From Pipra filicauda (Eukaryota > Chordata > Aves > Passeriformes > Pipridae), in the NCBI RefSeq assembly GCF_003945595.2, contig NW_024104508.1, positions 496,001 to 560,000 of the forward strand: DNA of 64,000 nt. The letters are read 5' to 3'. The position numbers and the translations under genes are program-made. Under the pieces are notes generated by a model. The model searched no databases. It saw nothing but the letters and a program-made list of their open reading frames with translations, and had not been told where the DNA came from. Shown in pieces: positions 42,769 to 53,298 of this stretch (its first letter is position 1; each line of letters starts with the position of its first letter).

Positions 42769-45700
42769 CCTGACATAAACTTTACACTTAGGTCTGACCT
42801 CAGCTTTCTAAATACAGACCAGTCTGTTTTTACTGCTTTTATGAAGTTCTTAATACTTCCGTTACAATTATTCTATTTACATTTCAAAAATTTGCTGTGG
42901 AGGTGAAAACAACAATATCATTACAAATCAGTTAATCTTCTGTATCTACTAGTTTAGCAAAATGTAAGGGAGAATAGATGGAACCTATGAAACCTGAGGG
43001 ACCTATGAAACTCAGTCTGAAAGAGGGCTAGAGATATGCAGGATCTTCCAAACATTTCTTGGTTTTTATATCAATGGGCTAATAAACAAATAAGGGGAGG
43101 AAGAAAAGGATCCACACAAAGCTTTCAATGTATTAGCTAAAATGTTGCACTTGTCTGCCATATAGTGGCTAAAATTCAAATGAGATGTTGGGGCTGCATT
43201 ATATAAATGGTACTATGAGTTCCATTATCTTTGGTGAACTAAGGTTTTAGCTGTAGTTAATGTATGTTAAGAGGTTTGGTCTAGCTGTTTTTGGAAAATG
43301 ATAGAACGCTAAAGCCATGTGGTTGCTTCAGACAGATGTTTTCCTTTAGGTTTCTAGAGACAGGCGCAAGAGAACCCTTGACTTTCTTCTGTATGGCTAG
43401 GTCCTGGTGGTTACCCGTGATCAAGATCATGGTAAAGTAAACTTGAGGAAATTTACCTGTCCTCCTGGTGAAGGTAAGGAGTTTTTGTTAAGAGGGTTTG
43501 ACTTCTGAAGGATATATAACTGTGTCAAGCACGAGTTGAGGGAATGTAATACTTTGTGTTGAGATGAACTGCCAAGGTCCAGTTTGTAAACTAGCCAGCT
43601 AAAGATCAAATGGCAGAGAAAACTGAGTAGCTAAAATAGATAGGAAGAGATTTGGAGGGTTCTGTGTCTCAAAAGAGCACTGGAGTGGAAAATGTTGCAA
43701 ATAACTTTTGTGACTTTGGCAAAAATATGTCATATAATGCTGCCTTCCTAATTTTGTTAGGATAATGACAGGTTTAATAAAAAAAGCTAGTAAAAAAGTA
43801 AAAGTGAACTGTAAATAAGTAAGTGAATAAATAAAAACCTAACCAACTAAATAACTAAGTATGGTGAAGTGGGGACCATTGTGTTATGAAATGGCAGAAC
43901 AGGTATACATTTGGAATTGGAAACTCAAATCTACTTACTATATGGCTGCACATTTTGTTCTCCTTTAGTCTGGGCAGGATATATGGATTCGGTTCATTTA
44001 CAGTGACATTTTAAAAAACTTTTAATTACTGGTCTTCACAATAAGAATGCATGAATTATTTACTGTTTTAAGATATAATAGGAAATGTACTTAGGATCTC
44101 AGATCTGTTCAGTCCTCTGGGATATAGATGGATGATCTCATCAGATTCAGAGTCACTGCAGTAAGTCCAGAAATGTGCAGATGCTAAACATAATGCAGAA
44201 TCTTAATTATTGTTTGTAGTTAATTAAAATGCTATTTTTGTTTGTTTTGCCTCCCTCTGGCATCTTCAAGTCCTAATTAATTCTTGACTGTGGGTGGTGG
44301 GATTAGGATTGGCAGCAAAATACACCTCAAACAGCCCACCAGCACCATAGGGCTGTACGTGCAGAAGTACTGCAGAAGCAAAGATCACATTCTTGAGAAG
44401 TTAGATAAAGGTCGCTATTGTTCTTGCCGCCAAGATTATTTTTATCTCATTGTCAACATAGTTGTTAATGTACAAACATGGAGGTGAGATAGAGAACATA
44501 TGAAACTCATAAAAAAGGTGAAGACTTTGTATACATGTGCAATTACAGCACTGCAGATGAGATGTACAGAAAAATGCTGAAGGGGAGCAAGTGTTTGCTT
44601 GACAGATTAAGGAACTGGCTGGCACTGTTCCTTGTGGTGAACTGCTTGGTGACATTTATGGCACTGATAAATAAAATCTCTGAACAAATATCATTAATTG
44701 ATGTAGTTCAAGGAGTGACTATTTGGCATGTTTCTATGGAGGTGGTATTTCAGGTGCATAACCAGATCAGGATTGAGGATTTTTGTTTGGGTTTTTTTCC
44801 TATAAAGTTGCAGTTTTTTCAGAGTACAATGAGATTTTTTGGCTTAGAAGTGCTGCTGTAATTGGTTTCTGGGGCTTTCTTGATTTGACCTAATTGGACA
44901 TTTTGAAATGTTGCCAAAGTACGGGGTAGGATTTTGCCAGTTTTCCGTCAATGATTAATAAAGCTCATTTGGAGGATCAATTAAAGTTCCAAAAAGAAGA
45001 TTTTGAACTGTAATTGTTATAAAACCAATGAATGCTATATTATTAATGGACATTTTCAATGCTGAATGACGAAATATGGTGTTATAATGAACAATAAATA
45101 CACTTTTTTTTTTCTAGAGAATTTCCTCCCTTCAGGTTATTATTGTGTTGTTTCAGGAATTCTATAGTCAGGGTGTAAAATTACTTTAATTCTGGTTTGT
45201 AATGATATTTATGGCATAATTCAAATTGTTGTTTTTAAAAAATCATTGGACCATTAAAAAGTGTTTTAAACAGGTAAGATTTCCTCAAACATTTATTTCC
45301 TCTTCACAGTGCTAAAAGTCTAAGTCAGGTCAGCTTTCTAAAAGTCTTTAGAAGGAATGAGAAACTACTCTTTCTGTGTCTGAAGACCTAGGGAATTTAA
45401 AGAAATTAAAGGATATGTTTGGAAGAAGGAAAAGCCTGCAGTGTATGCCATCATCAGTTTCTAATCATCCCCAGCTCCTCCCCAAGTTCTCGTTTTCATA
45501 AAGATAATTTAAAAACAACACGCAAGTGGTTCAGCCTGTCTCTGTGTATTATAATTTGTTTAATGCCCTGGTACACAAGTATAGATTTGGTGGATTGTTT
45601 TTCCTGTAGTCAGAGGACTGACTAGGGTGGATAAATTAATAAGCAGGAGGTTCCTGCATGTTGGAATTAGCCACTTATCTGTTTCATCCATTGCTTGTTT

Positions 45701-45918
45701 GTTCATGTTTTGCTCATTCGGATGTATCCTAAAGAAATGAGATACCCAGCTATTAAGGTAGTGCCAGTTTCTAATTTGTTCCAGGAGTTCATAGCCATGG
45801 GTCTGAGCACATCAGGAATGATCTGTAGGTGTTTCCATACTACCATTCATTGCATTTGGGTCATAATTAGGTTTTTAATTGTAATGTTATTGGGTTTTAG
45901 CTGACCAGGTAACTAAAA

Positions 45919-45978
45919 AAAAGTATAGCAATGCTATGCTATGGTATGCATAGCTATGCTATGACTTTCTATACTTTT
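45919..45978. repeat. Inverted repeat with TATGC-rich loop
   Basis: Ten-base arms AAAAGTATAG (45919-45928) and CTATACTTTT (45969-45978) are exact reverse complements. The 40-nt interior consists of repeated CTATG/TATGC units, including the self-complementary CATAGCTATG. Probably a small self-complementary satellite expansion. Confidence 0.7.
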
Positions 45979-47684
45979 GAGAAGTCAAGCAAGAGCTTTT
46001 ACTGAAACACATCCCTCTGCAAAGATTTATGCACATGGGGTAACACTGCCACTCTGCTACAGCACTTGAAGGTCACTTGAAAACCTAGAGTTTTGACTAA
46101 AGTAGGACTCTTCCTTGGCAGGTCCTACAGAGAGATTTTTCAAGCTAGCCTCCAAAGCACCTTCTGCGATTCCTGACAGGTCAGGTTTTCTAGGGGAAGG
46201 AACTGCTTCTTTTGCAGACACTATTAGCATAAATATCACAACATGAAGCCCATAATCACACTCGGAGGACGCTTTCCTCTTGTATGTCAGGCAAATCACA
46301 TTTAATTTGGCATTTACTGAAATATGACTGTTGGAACTGTACCAGCACTACATATTACACTGAGCAGGTATCTATGCTACATTACATGCTACACTTGGGG
46401 CAAAATATGGCAACAGCCATTCTAAACTAATAGAATTATAGTGCTTTTCCGTTATAGCATTTTTGCTAGCACCATGGTAATACTTCTTTTCCATGCCTCT
46501 CAAGAGAACTTAGGAACCAAAATACTTCAGTGAAAACTGTGCATGTCTCTGAATTCTTCCGGAAATACAGCTATGATTGAATTCAAGATGAAGATGGTAA
46601 AGTAATCTCATTTTTTGTATGTTTTAGGCCTGCTAAAATAAAGCTTAGCAAAATGCTGCTAAGGCAAGAGATGGAGAATGAATGGGAAGATTATAGTGCA
46701 TTATTTTACATGTTTTTACTTACTGAGTAGATGACCTCATCTTCTCCAGAGAAGAGATACCAGGCTTCTACCTTCTGTTCTGAGCTTAGTAGAAAGGTGA
46801 AATCTCAATTCCTAGACACTGTTATTTTTTACGTAGAGGTGGAGGTTGTTTCCCAGCATCTCTATGTTTCTTGCTGTTTTCTATAGTAATGATCACTTAT
46901 GAAGAATAAGTAGATTTAGAGTAGGACAAGCTGCACATTCCCTCAATTAATATACCCACCCACCTGGTACTTGAGCTCCATATGGTCTTGGATTAGGAAT
47001 GAGAGAACTTGCAAAGCTATTGCTTCTGTCAGGCCTCCAAAATCAAGCCCCTCCCTGGTGGGTTTTTGCTTTCCCTCAGAGTAACCCAGTAATAATTATT
47101 CCAACTGCAGGAGCCTGTCCAAGCCCTAATCTTTTAACTGAAACCACCATGGTTTGGGAAAAGGGAGCTGGTTTCAGTAGGACTTCCAGCCCTCTTCCCA
47201 CTCTACCTTCTCTCAGGGCTGCATTCACTCTTCCTTTGATTCTTCTTAAAAGAGATATCCCTTATACACTACTGAAAGGGAACTGTGTGCAAAGCCTTTG
47301 GTGCTATCACACTCACTTCAAGCTAGAGGCTTTTCTGCAGGTCAGTTAAGTGCTATTTCTTCTTGCTTAATGGGCTGTCCTTACTAGTGTGCCCGTCTCA
47401 CCCCTTGTGCATCCTATTCAGAATTAAGGAAAAGCTACAGATCTGAGCTAATGAAGCCTGTCAGCTGCCATCTACTTTTTGCATTAATATTAATTTATTA
47501 ACGTGTAGTTGCTTCTGCTGTGTATTTTTGGGAAATCCAAACTAGGTCCACTATCTTGAAATTTGGAGCCATGACTTGGATCATTAAAAAATTAATCACC
47601 GATGGTGGCAGAATATGACAGGAATGGGCTTGATGATCTATTTGGAGTATGAGAAGAATGAACTACTGGTTTTGTTTACTCCAA

Positions 47685-47940
47685 TAGCCCATCTAGCCTA
47701 GTTGCCTTTGACTAATGAGTAGAGGATGCTTGCAGAAAGACTGGAAAAAATAGGACAAGTGTAGGATTTCCTAACTTCTGGCAGTCAGAGGCTGTGGGAA
47801 TTTCCTAAACCAGAATTTTCATTGGATTGCATCATCATGTTTACTAGCCATCAATGGACTTGTCGACCATAAATTGTCTGTTTCGTTTTGAACTTTCTTG
47901 ACCCTCCCCATCATCCTTTGATAACAGACCAAATACCCTT
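47685..47940. mobile_element. Ancient CR1-type LINE fragment (amniote family)
   Basis: The segment shows the word order of an old repeat common in turtles, crocodilians and birds: CCATCTAGCCTAGTT near the start, then ACTTCTGGCAGTCAGAGG near 47774, then TAGCCATCAATGGAC near 47845, then a TTTTGAAC-type block. These match the recalled consensus of an early amniote CR1/L3-like 3' region. Highly diverged, no coding potential. Strand left open because I am not certain of the family's orientation. Confidence 0.6.
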
Positions 47941-50104
47941 TTTTAGTAAAACAGCTTTTGCAATAAAAAGGAGAATATACACAAATATGTGTTTAGTCTG
48001 GAAGCCTGCTTCAGTGTAGCAGAGCTGAAACTGTTTTCCCCAATACTTTGTTGCTGCAATTTAGAAACACAGATCTTAAAAATAGTTTTTTATAATAATT
48101 TAATCTTGCTGCTTTTCTTTAAGTTCATAATTTTTTGCCCTTGTTCATTTGGTTTTGTGGACAGAGCACTAATGTCCTGTGCCATGTGAATCCCTGCATA
48201 ACTTGAGAAAAAAATCCCTGCTGTGTTTTTTCATGGAAGATCAAAAATGGATATGAACGGTGCATTGGAGGTTAGATTGTGCCTCTAGGTTTGTTTCTCT
48301 CTCTTTTGATTTTCTTCTTATTATTTATTTTTCTTTCTTATTTGTCTCAATTTTCATTCATTTCTCTTCTGTTCTCACACATCTCCTGTGGTTCCCCTCG
48401 AATTCCGATGGCAGGATGGAATTGGATCTCTGTACAAAAACAAAGTATTATTAAATTAGGTTATTTTTTTGTTCCCCAGAAATCTTGAAACAGACATATA
48501 TTACATTGTATTGGAAAATGGAAATTGAAGAGGAAAAGAAGTAGTATATAGTACTAGTGGTTTATTTTCCTTTTTTTTTTCAGGAAATGGATGTTTGCCC
48601 CAGACAAAGAGTAAAGGATGTTGGTCAAATACCTTCATTTAACACCAATAGGCTTTGAAGTGTTTCATGGCATTTAGAGAAGATAGGCCTCAGCTAGGAT
48701 TAATAATAAATGGACATTAATCTAAAGTCATTGTAGTCATGTACTTTCCAGTATTTTTGTTGCGTGTATAAGCACTGGTCATCCGTGGTTTAAAGAGGGA
48801 CCCACACAGGATGCTTTCCTGCTGTGCTGACTCATTTCTGATAGTCTAAAAAATGAAAAGGGGCATGTGTGCTTCCTGATCTCCACATTGCTTGTAACAC
48901 TTTTAAAACAAAATGTTTTGGATTCTCTTTGTCTGTCAAAAGGTGAGGTTCTCATTTAATCAGCAGATTCCAGAGTAACTTTTAAAGTGCTATTTTATCA
49001 CAACTGTTTTCATCTTTATTCACTGTTTTCCCATGCACTGAGGAAATAAGAGGGCTGGGAAATTACACAAAATAAGAAAACCCGTGTGTCTTGTAAGACC
49101 CTCCTTCAGAAAGTGATTAGGGGCTCCTCTGTCCACCAGTTAATGTGTGCTAAATGGTCAAGTGATTCATCTTAGCTCATGTTTGATTGCCTGTGCTTTC
49201 TGCCTGCTTGTGTATAAACAAATTAGAAACACCCCTCCTCAAAAAGGAACCATGAGGTGTGTAGTACTTCTAAAAAAAACACAAAGTCATTTGTATCTGA
49301 TTTGCCAAACAAAGATGCATAGGAAAAAACCAAAACCAATCAGTAACAAGGAAATCTGGCAGTTGATGGCAGATGCACAATGTCTATCATTACCATTAGA
49401 AAGCCCAGATAAACTAAAGTTCTCCCCTGCCTGCCCAGCCCTGAGGTATGAAAGCCAGGCAAAAATTACTTAGGAGGAAAAGTAAACTGAGAGCAATAAA
49501 GGATAAAAAGCTGAAATCCACCAAGGTATCAAATTAAGTCATTGTGTTAAAAAGCAAAAGAAAGAATGCTGTTTCATTGACAAAAGCTTTATGCCACAGA
49601 AGTTGTACAGATTCTCTTCCAGCTCATCTCAGAGCTTGATTACATCCTATGTGCTCCAGGTCCAGCTATCAGGCATTTGATGAGGGCAGTGCTGGTTGCT
49701 TTTTAGTTGAAGGAAGTTTCTGACTCCTGCATTTGTGAACAAAGTCATGGCCTGTGGGTAACTGATGCAGTGGGAAATTATGCCTGTAGATGACCTGAAC
49801 TGTTCTCAGGGACAAGGAAAATGTTGTCATTACTTTACTGGCTGTACAAACTATGTGCTCCCTCCCTTTGCTCCTCCCTCCCTCTTTAGTGCCTGCTCCA
49901 GGTCAGGCAGCACAGGTAGCATAGGGTTTCAGAGGCTCTTTGACATGTCCTGCAGTACTGAACTCTTGTCTCATGGTCACTAAGAAAAACATTTATGTGA
50001 ATGAATGCTAGACACAGCACATCTCTGATAGCATCGAGGCAAGCAGGGATTCCCTCAAACTCAAAGAGAACTTTCTGCCAGATGGGAATGGTATTTCAGG
50101 CACT

Positions 50105-50125
50105 GGGGGGGAGGGGGAGGGGGGG
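50105..50125 (+). other. G-run tract with quadruplex potential
   Basis: Runs of seven, five and seven Gs separated by single As. The tract could fold as a G-quadruplex, because a seven-G run can supply two three-G strands. It is isolated in a non-island region about 1.5 kb upstream of the second CpG island. Confidence 0.6.
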
Positions 50126-52264
50126 CACCGCTAGTGAAAGTCACAGAGGGCTTAGGGTCCTAGATTGCCCCAGTCTGGGCAGTTACAGTCCATATTCAAG
50201 TATTGTTCTTTGGCTAAGCAGATGGAAGGGAGACTGCAGTTGTGTGAGGACCCAGGAGCATCTGTCCTCATGTCAGAATGCAAAGTAGGTGGCTAGAGGA
50301 ACACTTCAAGATACTTTCACATATCTATTCCAAATGATGCAGGGAGTTGGCATCAGAATATACGAGGAAGCCATACCTCTTCAGTATCCACAAATATTTG
50401 CCATTGCCATCAGTGAATGGCATTCCATGTCAGTGTCATTCGATGGGGATGATGACACATTTTAAGGCTCCCATTCTCACCATCACATGGCTTTGTGTCC
50501 CTGCATTTTAGTCATTTCAGAGCAGTGCATCACCACCCCACTGGCTCATGCTGTGCTCTGTGTTTAGCAGCACATATTTATGACATGGGGAGTGAAGAAT
50601 GAAGTTTAACTCACGTCCTTAACTAACCCGTAAGTGAGGGATTAACTGCCTACTGCATTCTTTTACTAAGTATTAATCACTGAACATTATTTTCATTTTT
50701 TTGAAAAGTCTTTTGCTTCCTTAGTATGTCAGCACACAACTGGGTTTGAAATCGTGGCGTTTGAGGGGCTGCTGATACATTAGTCACGCCATTGCTGTCA
50801 TTGGCCTGACAAGGGACCTGTTGTGTTACTTTTTGAGTGAAGGAAAAAGTACACGTCGATGGGCTGCAGTTATCAAGGTTTGCTCTTGCTTCACAAACCT
50901 GTCTTCCTGGCTGTGGTAGAGTTAAAAAAATAATTACAAGTTTTTCAAAGGATCACCCACATACACATGGTATGAGAGCACTTTTCTTTGTTGGTTTCAT
51001 TTTATTTGTACATGACTCACTCTTGGCAAAATGAGTGAGCCTCATGAGCCTGTAAAAATTCTGTTTGGATTAAATGATTTGCATTAAATGATTTATAACT
51101 GCAAGAAGGGTTTAATATTCCTGTAATTCCTTAAGGAAAAACAAACCGATCTTATTCTTTCAAGTAGCTATTGCTTTCACGCCTGTTATTTCAGACGCCA
51201 TCTTACTCGCTCAAGCTGATAGCTGGTAATGAGACTCTGGGTACTTCTCCTTCCTTGCTTTCCCGGCCTCATGAATTAGAGATGGGTGGTGGGGATGTAC
51301 TGTCATCCTTTTCTGAGCACATTCTTCTGAGCGTGACCGAAGGCCAGGGAACCTACAGCCTCCCAAACCTGTTTGCTTTGTGAAGAGCAAGGAGCTCTTC
51401 AACTTGTGCTGGGATGATGTGGGGTGATCATGTTTCTGAGACCCAAGTTGCCCTGATTTTGTAGGCCAGAGGACTGTCAGTCTTCATTTTCCTGTCGGAG
51501 CCGGTGTTCTGGTTACAACCCATCTCATTCCTGCTGACGTCTGCACGGGTCGGCTGTCAGCAGGGCTGGTGGGCTGCCCAGCTGCCCTCTCACTCTGACC
51601 CCTAGGTTCCCTAAACCCAGAGATGCGGGGCCAAGGGGAGAGCCCTCACTGGGGGAGAGGATGGGAGGATGCCAGCCGCCAGCACCCACCGGGGCTGCCC
51701 GCACCCCTGGGACGGAGGCCTCGCGGCGGGGTGCGCCTGTCAAAGCCCATGGGAAAAACATACGAGTCAAGAGCGGGACAATCCAGCCGGATGCAGAAGC
51801 CATCAAAAAGCCCTTTGACTGTGTTTGCGCAGAGTCGCGGCTGCCCTGGGTGTCCACTCCAGAGGTTGAGCCGTGGCACAGTGCCTTCAGCCTCGGACCA
51901 CGGGGAATTCTCCTCTCCCGTGCCCGTGCTCCTCTGGCAGGGCGACCCACGGCCGCGGGATCTACTATCCGCGGCAGAAACGCGCCGCGGTGCCCGTGCA
52001 GTGGCTCCCCCGCGGCCCGTCCCCGCACCTCTCTGCCCGAGCCCCCGGGGCGAAGCGGTGACTCGGCGGCGCCCCGGGGCCCGCCCTGCCCGCCCGGCCG
52101 GGCGCCGCCCGCGGGGCCGCAGCGGAGCCGGGGGCATCCCGGCTCCAGCGGCGCTACAAGTGGCCGCCGGGGGCGGTTTCGGCTCCGGCTCCGCCGCGGT
52201 TTCCCTCCGCCCCGCTCCCGCCTCCCGGCGACCCTCTCCGCGGTGCGGAGGGGCCGCGGGGCGC

Positions 52265-52274
52265 GTTGCGTAAC
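52265..52274. promoter_or_regulatory. C/EBP-type site
   Basis: GTTGCGTAAC fits the C/EBP consensus RTTGCGYAAY at every position. It sits upstream of both donors in the CpG island core. Factor occupancy is not shown. Confidence 0.5.
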
Positions 52275-52279
52275 GCCGC

Positions 52280-52362
52280 GCTGGGCTCCGCTCCGCCGCG
52301 CGTCGCTCGGGGCGGCGGGAGGCGCGCAGGCAGCGAGGCGAGGCGGGTCGCCGCGGCCGGAG
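52280..52362 (+). other. Putative untranslated first exon A (donor at 52362/52363)
   Basis: The sequence CCGGAG|GTGAGC gives a good donor, intron starting at 52363. The 5' end is not defined; the start given is nominal. Alternative to, or nested within, the exon that ends at 52588. Confidence 0.35.
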
Positions 52363-52379
52363 GTGAGCGGCGGCGGCGG

Positions 52380-52588
52380 CGGCGCGGGCGGGGCCGGGCC
52401 GGGCCGGGGGGGCGCAGCGCGGCGCGGCGTGTGCGCGGCCCCGCGGGAGGCGGCGGCGCAGGCGGGGGGAATCCAGGTCACGTCCGCAGCCAGACGGCGG
52501 CTGGCGGGAGGGACGCGGCGAGAGGCACCGCACCGCGCCCGGCCGGGTGGCGAGGGGCGCGGGGCAGGCGGGCCACTCCGCTCCGCCG
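52380..52588 (+). other. Putative untranslated first exon B (donor at 52588/52589)
   Basis: GCCG|GTAAGT is a near-ideal donor, with GTAAGT beginning at 52589. This is the best-scoring donor in the island by eye. The start is nominal. The exon could splice to the acceptor at 53041 (a 452-base intron) or to more distant exons. Confidence 0.45.
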
Positions 52589-52771
52589 GTAAGTCACCCG
52601 CGCACCCGCTCGGCGGGCAGCGCGCCTGGCCGCGGGCGTGGGCGGGCAGGGGGTGCCGGCTCCGCAGGCTGGGAGTCCCGGCGCGCCCCCGCGGAGCGCC
52701 GCGCTGCCCGCCGTCCGCCCGGCGCTGCGGGGCGGGCGCGGGGGAGCCGAGCCGCGCTCCCCGGCCGCTCA

Positions 52772-52781
52772 CTATATTTAG
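52772..52781 (+). promoter_or_regulatory. TATA-like / MEF2-consensus box
   Basis: CTATATTTAG matches the MEF2 consensus YTAWWWWTAR exactly and also works as an AT-rich TATA-like element in an otherwise GC-rich setting. If used as TATA, transcription would begin near 52800-52810 and give an unspliced leader running directly into the 53041-53298 segment. Confidence 0.5.
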
Positions 52782-53166
52782 CTGTCACCGGCGGGGAGAG
52801 CGGTAGCAGAGGCGCGCAAACGCTGTCGGGGAGGGAGATTCGCCGGGCCGTCGGGGCGCCGCCCGCCCGCAGCAGCATCCGGGGGCGGCGGGGGGCGAGC
52901 GGCGGCGCGGCCCGGCGGGGAGGGCAGGGACGGAGCCGCGGCACCGCCGGTATTCATCACCGCGGGGGGCGGCGGTGCCGGGCGGGGGGAGCGGCGGCGC
53001 GCGCGGCTGCCGGCGCTTCCTGATTTATTTATGTTTGCAGCATAGGTGGTATTTCCCCGTTAAAGAGTTTATGCATTGAAGTTCTGTTTGACTTTCTAAA
53101 GCGGCGACGACAACAACAGCAACAGAAATCCGCGAAGTTAAAAAAGTCAAATGTGTTAATTGTTAA

Positions 53167-53176
53167 CTAAATATAG
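53167..53176 (+). promoter_or_regulatory. Second MEF2-consensus site
   Basis: CTAAATATAG fits YTAWWWWTAR exactly. It lies 395 bases downstream of the first site, inside the probable 5' UTR. Two perfect sites this close to a promoter suggest control by MEF2 (muscle, neuronal or activity-dependent expression), which is inference. Confidence 0.4.
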
Positions 53177-53223
53177 AAGAAGAAGGCTTGGAAGCTGTAG
53201 TGGGTGGATTGATCAGGCAGCGT

Positions 53224-53298
53224 ATGAGTAAAAAGGAAAAGGGAAAATTGTCAGCCCTACGAAGCCAGTTGCCGGTAGGAAGGATCGCACCTGTTCTG
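53224..53298 (+). CDS. Candidate first coding exon (25 codons, partial) or upstream small ORF
   Basis: ATG at 53224 opens a frame that reads MSKKEKGK and continues through a basic, lysine/arginine-rich segment to ...APVL at the donor after 53298, ending in phase 0. There is an in-frame stop 60 bases upstream and no earlier in-frame ATG, so this is the only possible start in the frame. The Kozak context is weak (C at -3, A at +4). I do not recognise the protein. No signal peptide or membrane segment is seen. Spliced to the candidate exon at 62815 it would stop after three more codons (GFS), giving a 28-residue leader peptide; a different next exon could extend it into a real protein. Confidence 0.35.

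Larger units (their letters stand above)
40240..51600. other. Non-coding interval between the two CpG islands
   Basis: Probably the first intron or upstream region of the plus-strand gene. No exon could be supported. It holds the A/purine-rich block (40950-42650), an ATTAC microsatellite, an inverted repeat at 45919-45978, an old CR1 fragment at 47685-47940 and a G-run tract at 50105-50125. The segment around 44900-45060 (with AATGATTAATAAAGCTCATT) has the look of a conserved non-coding element, unproven. Confidence 0.5.
51640..53030. promoter_or_regulatory. CpG island 2, putative main promoter
   Basis: The strongest GC and CpG peak in the window, with its core at about 51.94-53.02 kb. It contains GC boxes, repeated GGGCC/GGGCCGGG words, a C/EBP palindrome at 52265-52274, a TATA/MEF2-like box at 52772-52781 and two plus-strand splice donors. 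The window's longest open frame (415 codons, minus strand, 51525-52772) lies here, but it is a compositional R/P/A/G-rich artefact. The segment 51740-51900 is less GC-rich than the core and may be a distinct, more constrained part. Confidence 0.85.
53041..53298 (+). other. Probable exon with 5' UTR and start of translation
   Basis: The acceptor is a T-rich stretch ending GTTTGCAG at 53040. The donor is GTTCTG|GTGAGT, with the intron from 53299. The exon lies at the 3' edge of CpG island 2. Its first 183 bases look untranslated: they include an in-frame TAA at 53164-53166 and two minimal upstream ORFs (ATG CAT TGA at 53071-53079 and ATG TGT TAA at 53151-53159). Alternatively the whole 52.8-53.3 kb segment is one first exon starting from the TATA/MEF2 box, with the acceptor unused. 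Confidence 0.5.

Noticed and set aside
44535..44861. 108-codon plus-strand frame with a hydrophobic stretch
   Set aside because: The hydrophobic run comes from T-rich codons; no signal peptide layout, family match or splice sites.
47610..47640. GGGCTTGATGATCTA resembling a younger CR1 tail
   Set aside because: Single short match without the flanking GAGGTCC and terminal repeat signals.
51525..52772. 415-codon minus-strand open frame, the longest in the window
   Set aside because: It overlaps the CpG island core, consists mostly of R/P/A/G, and has equally long competing frames on the plus strand. GC-rich DNA has few stop codons, so the length is compositional.
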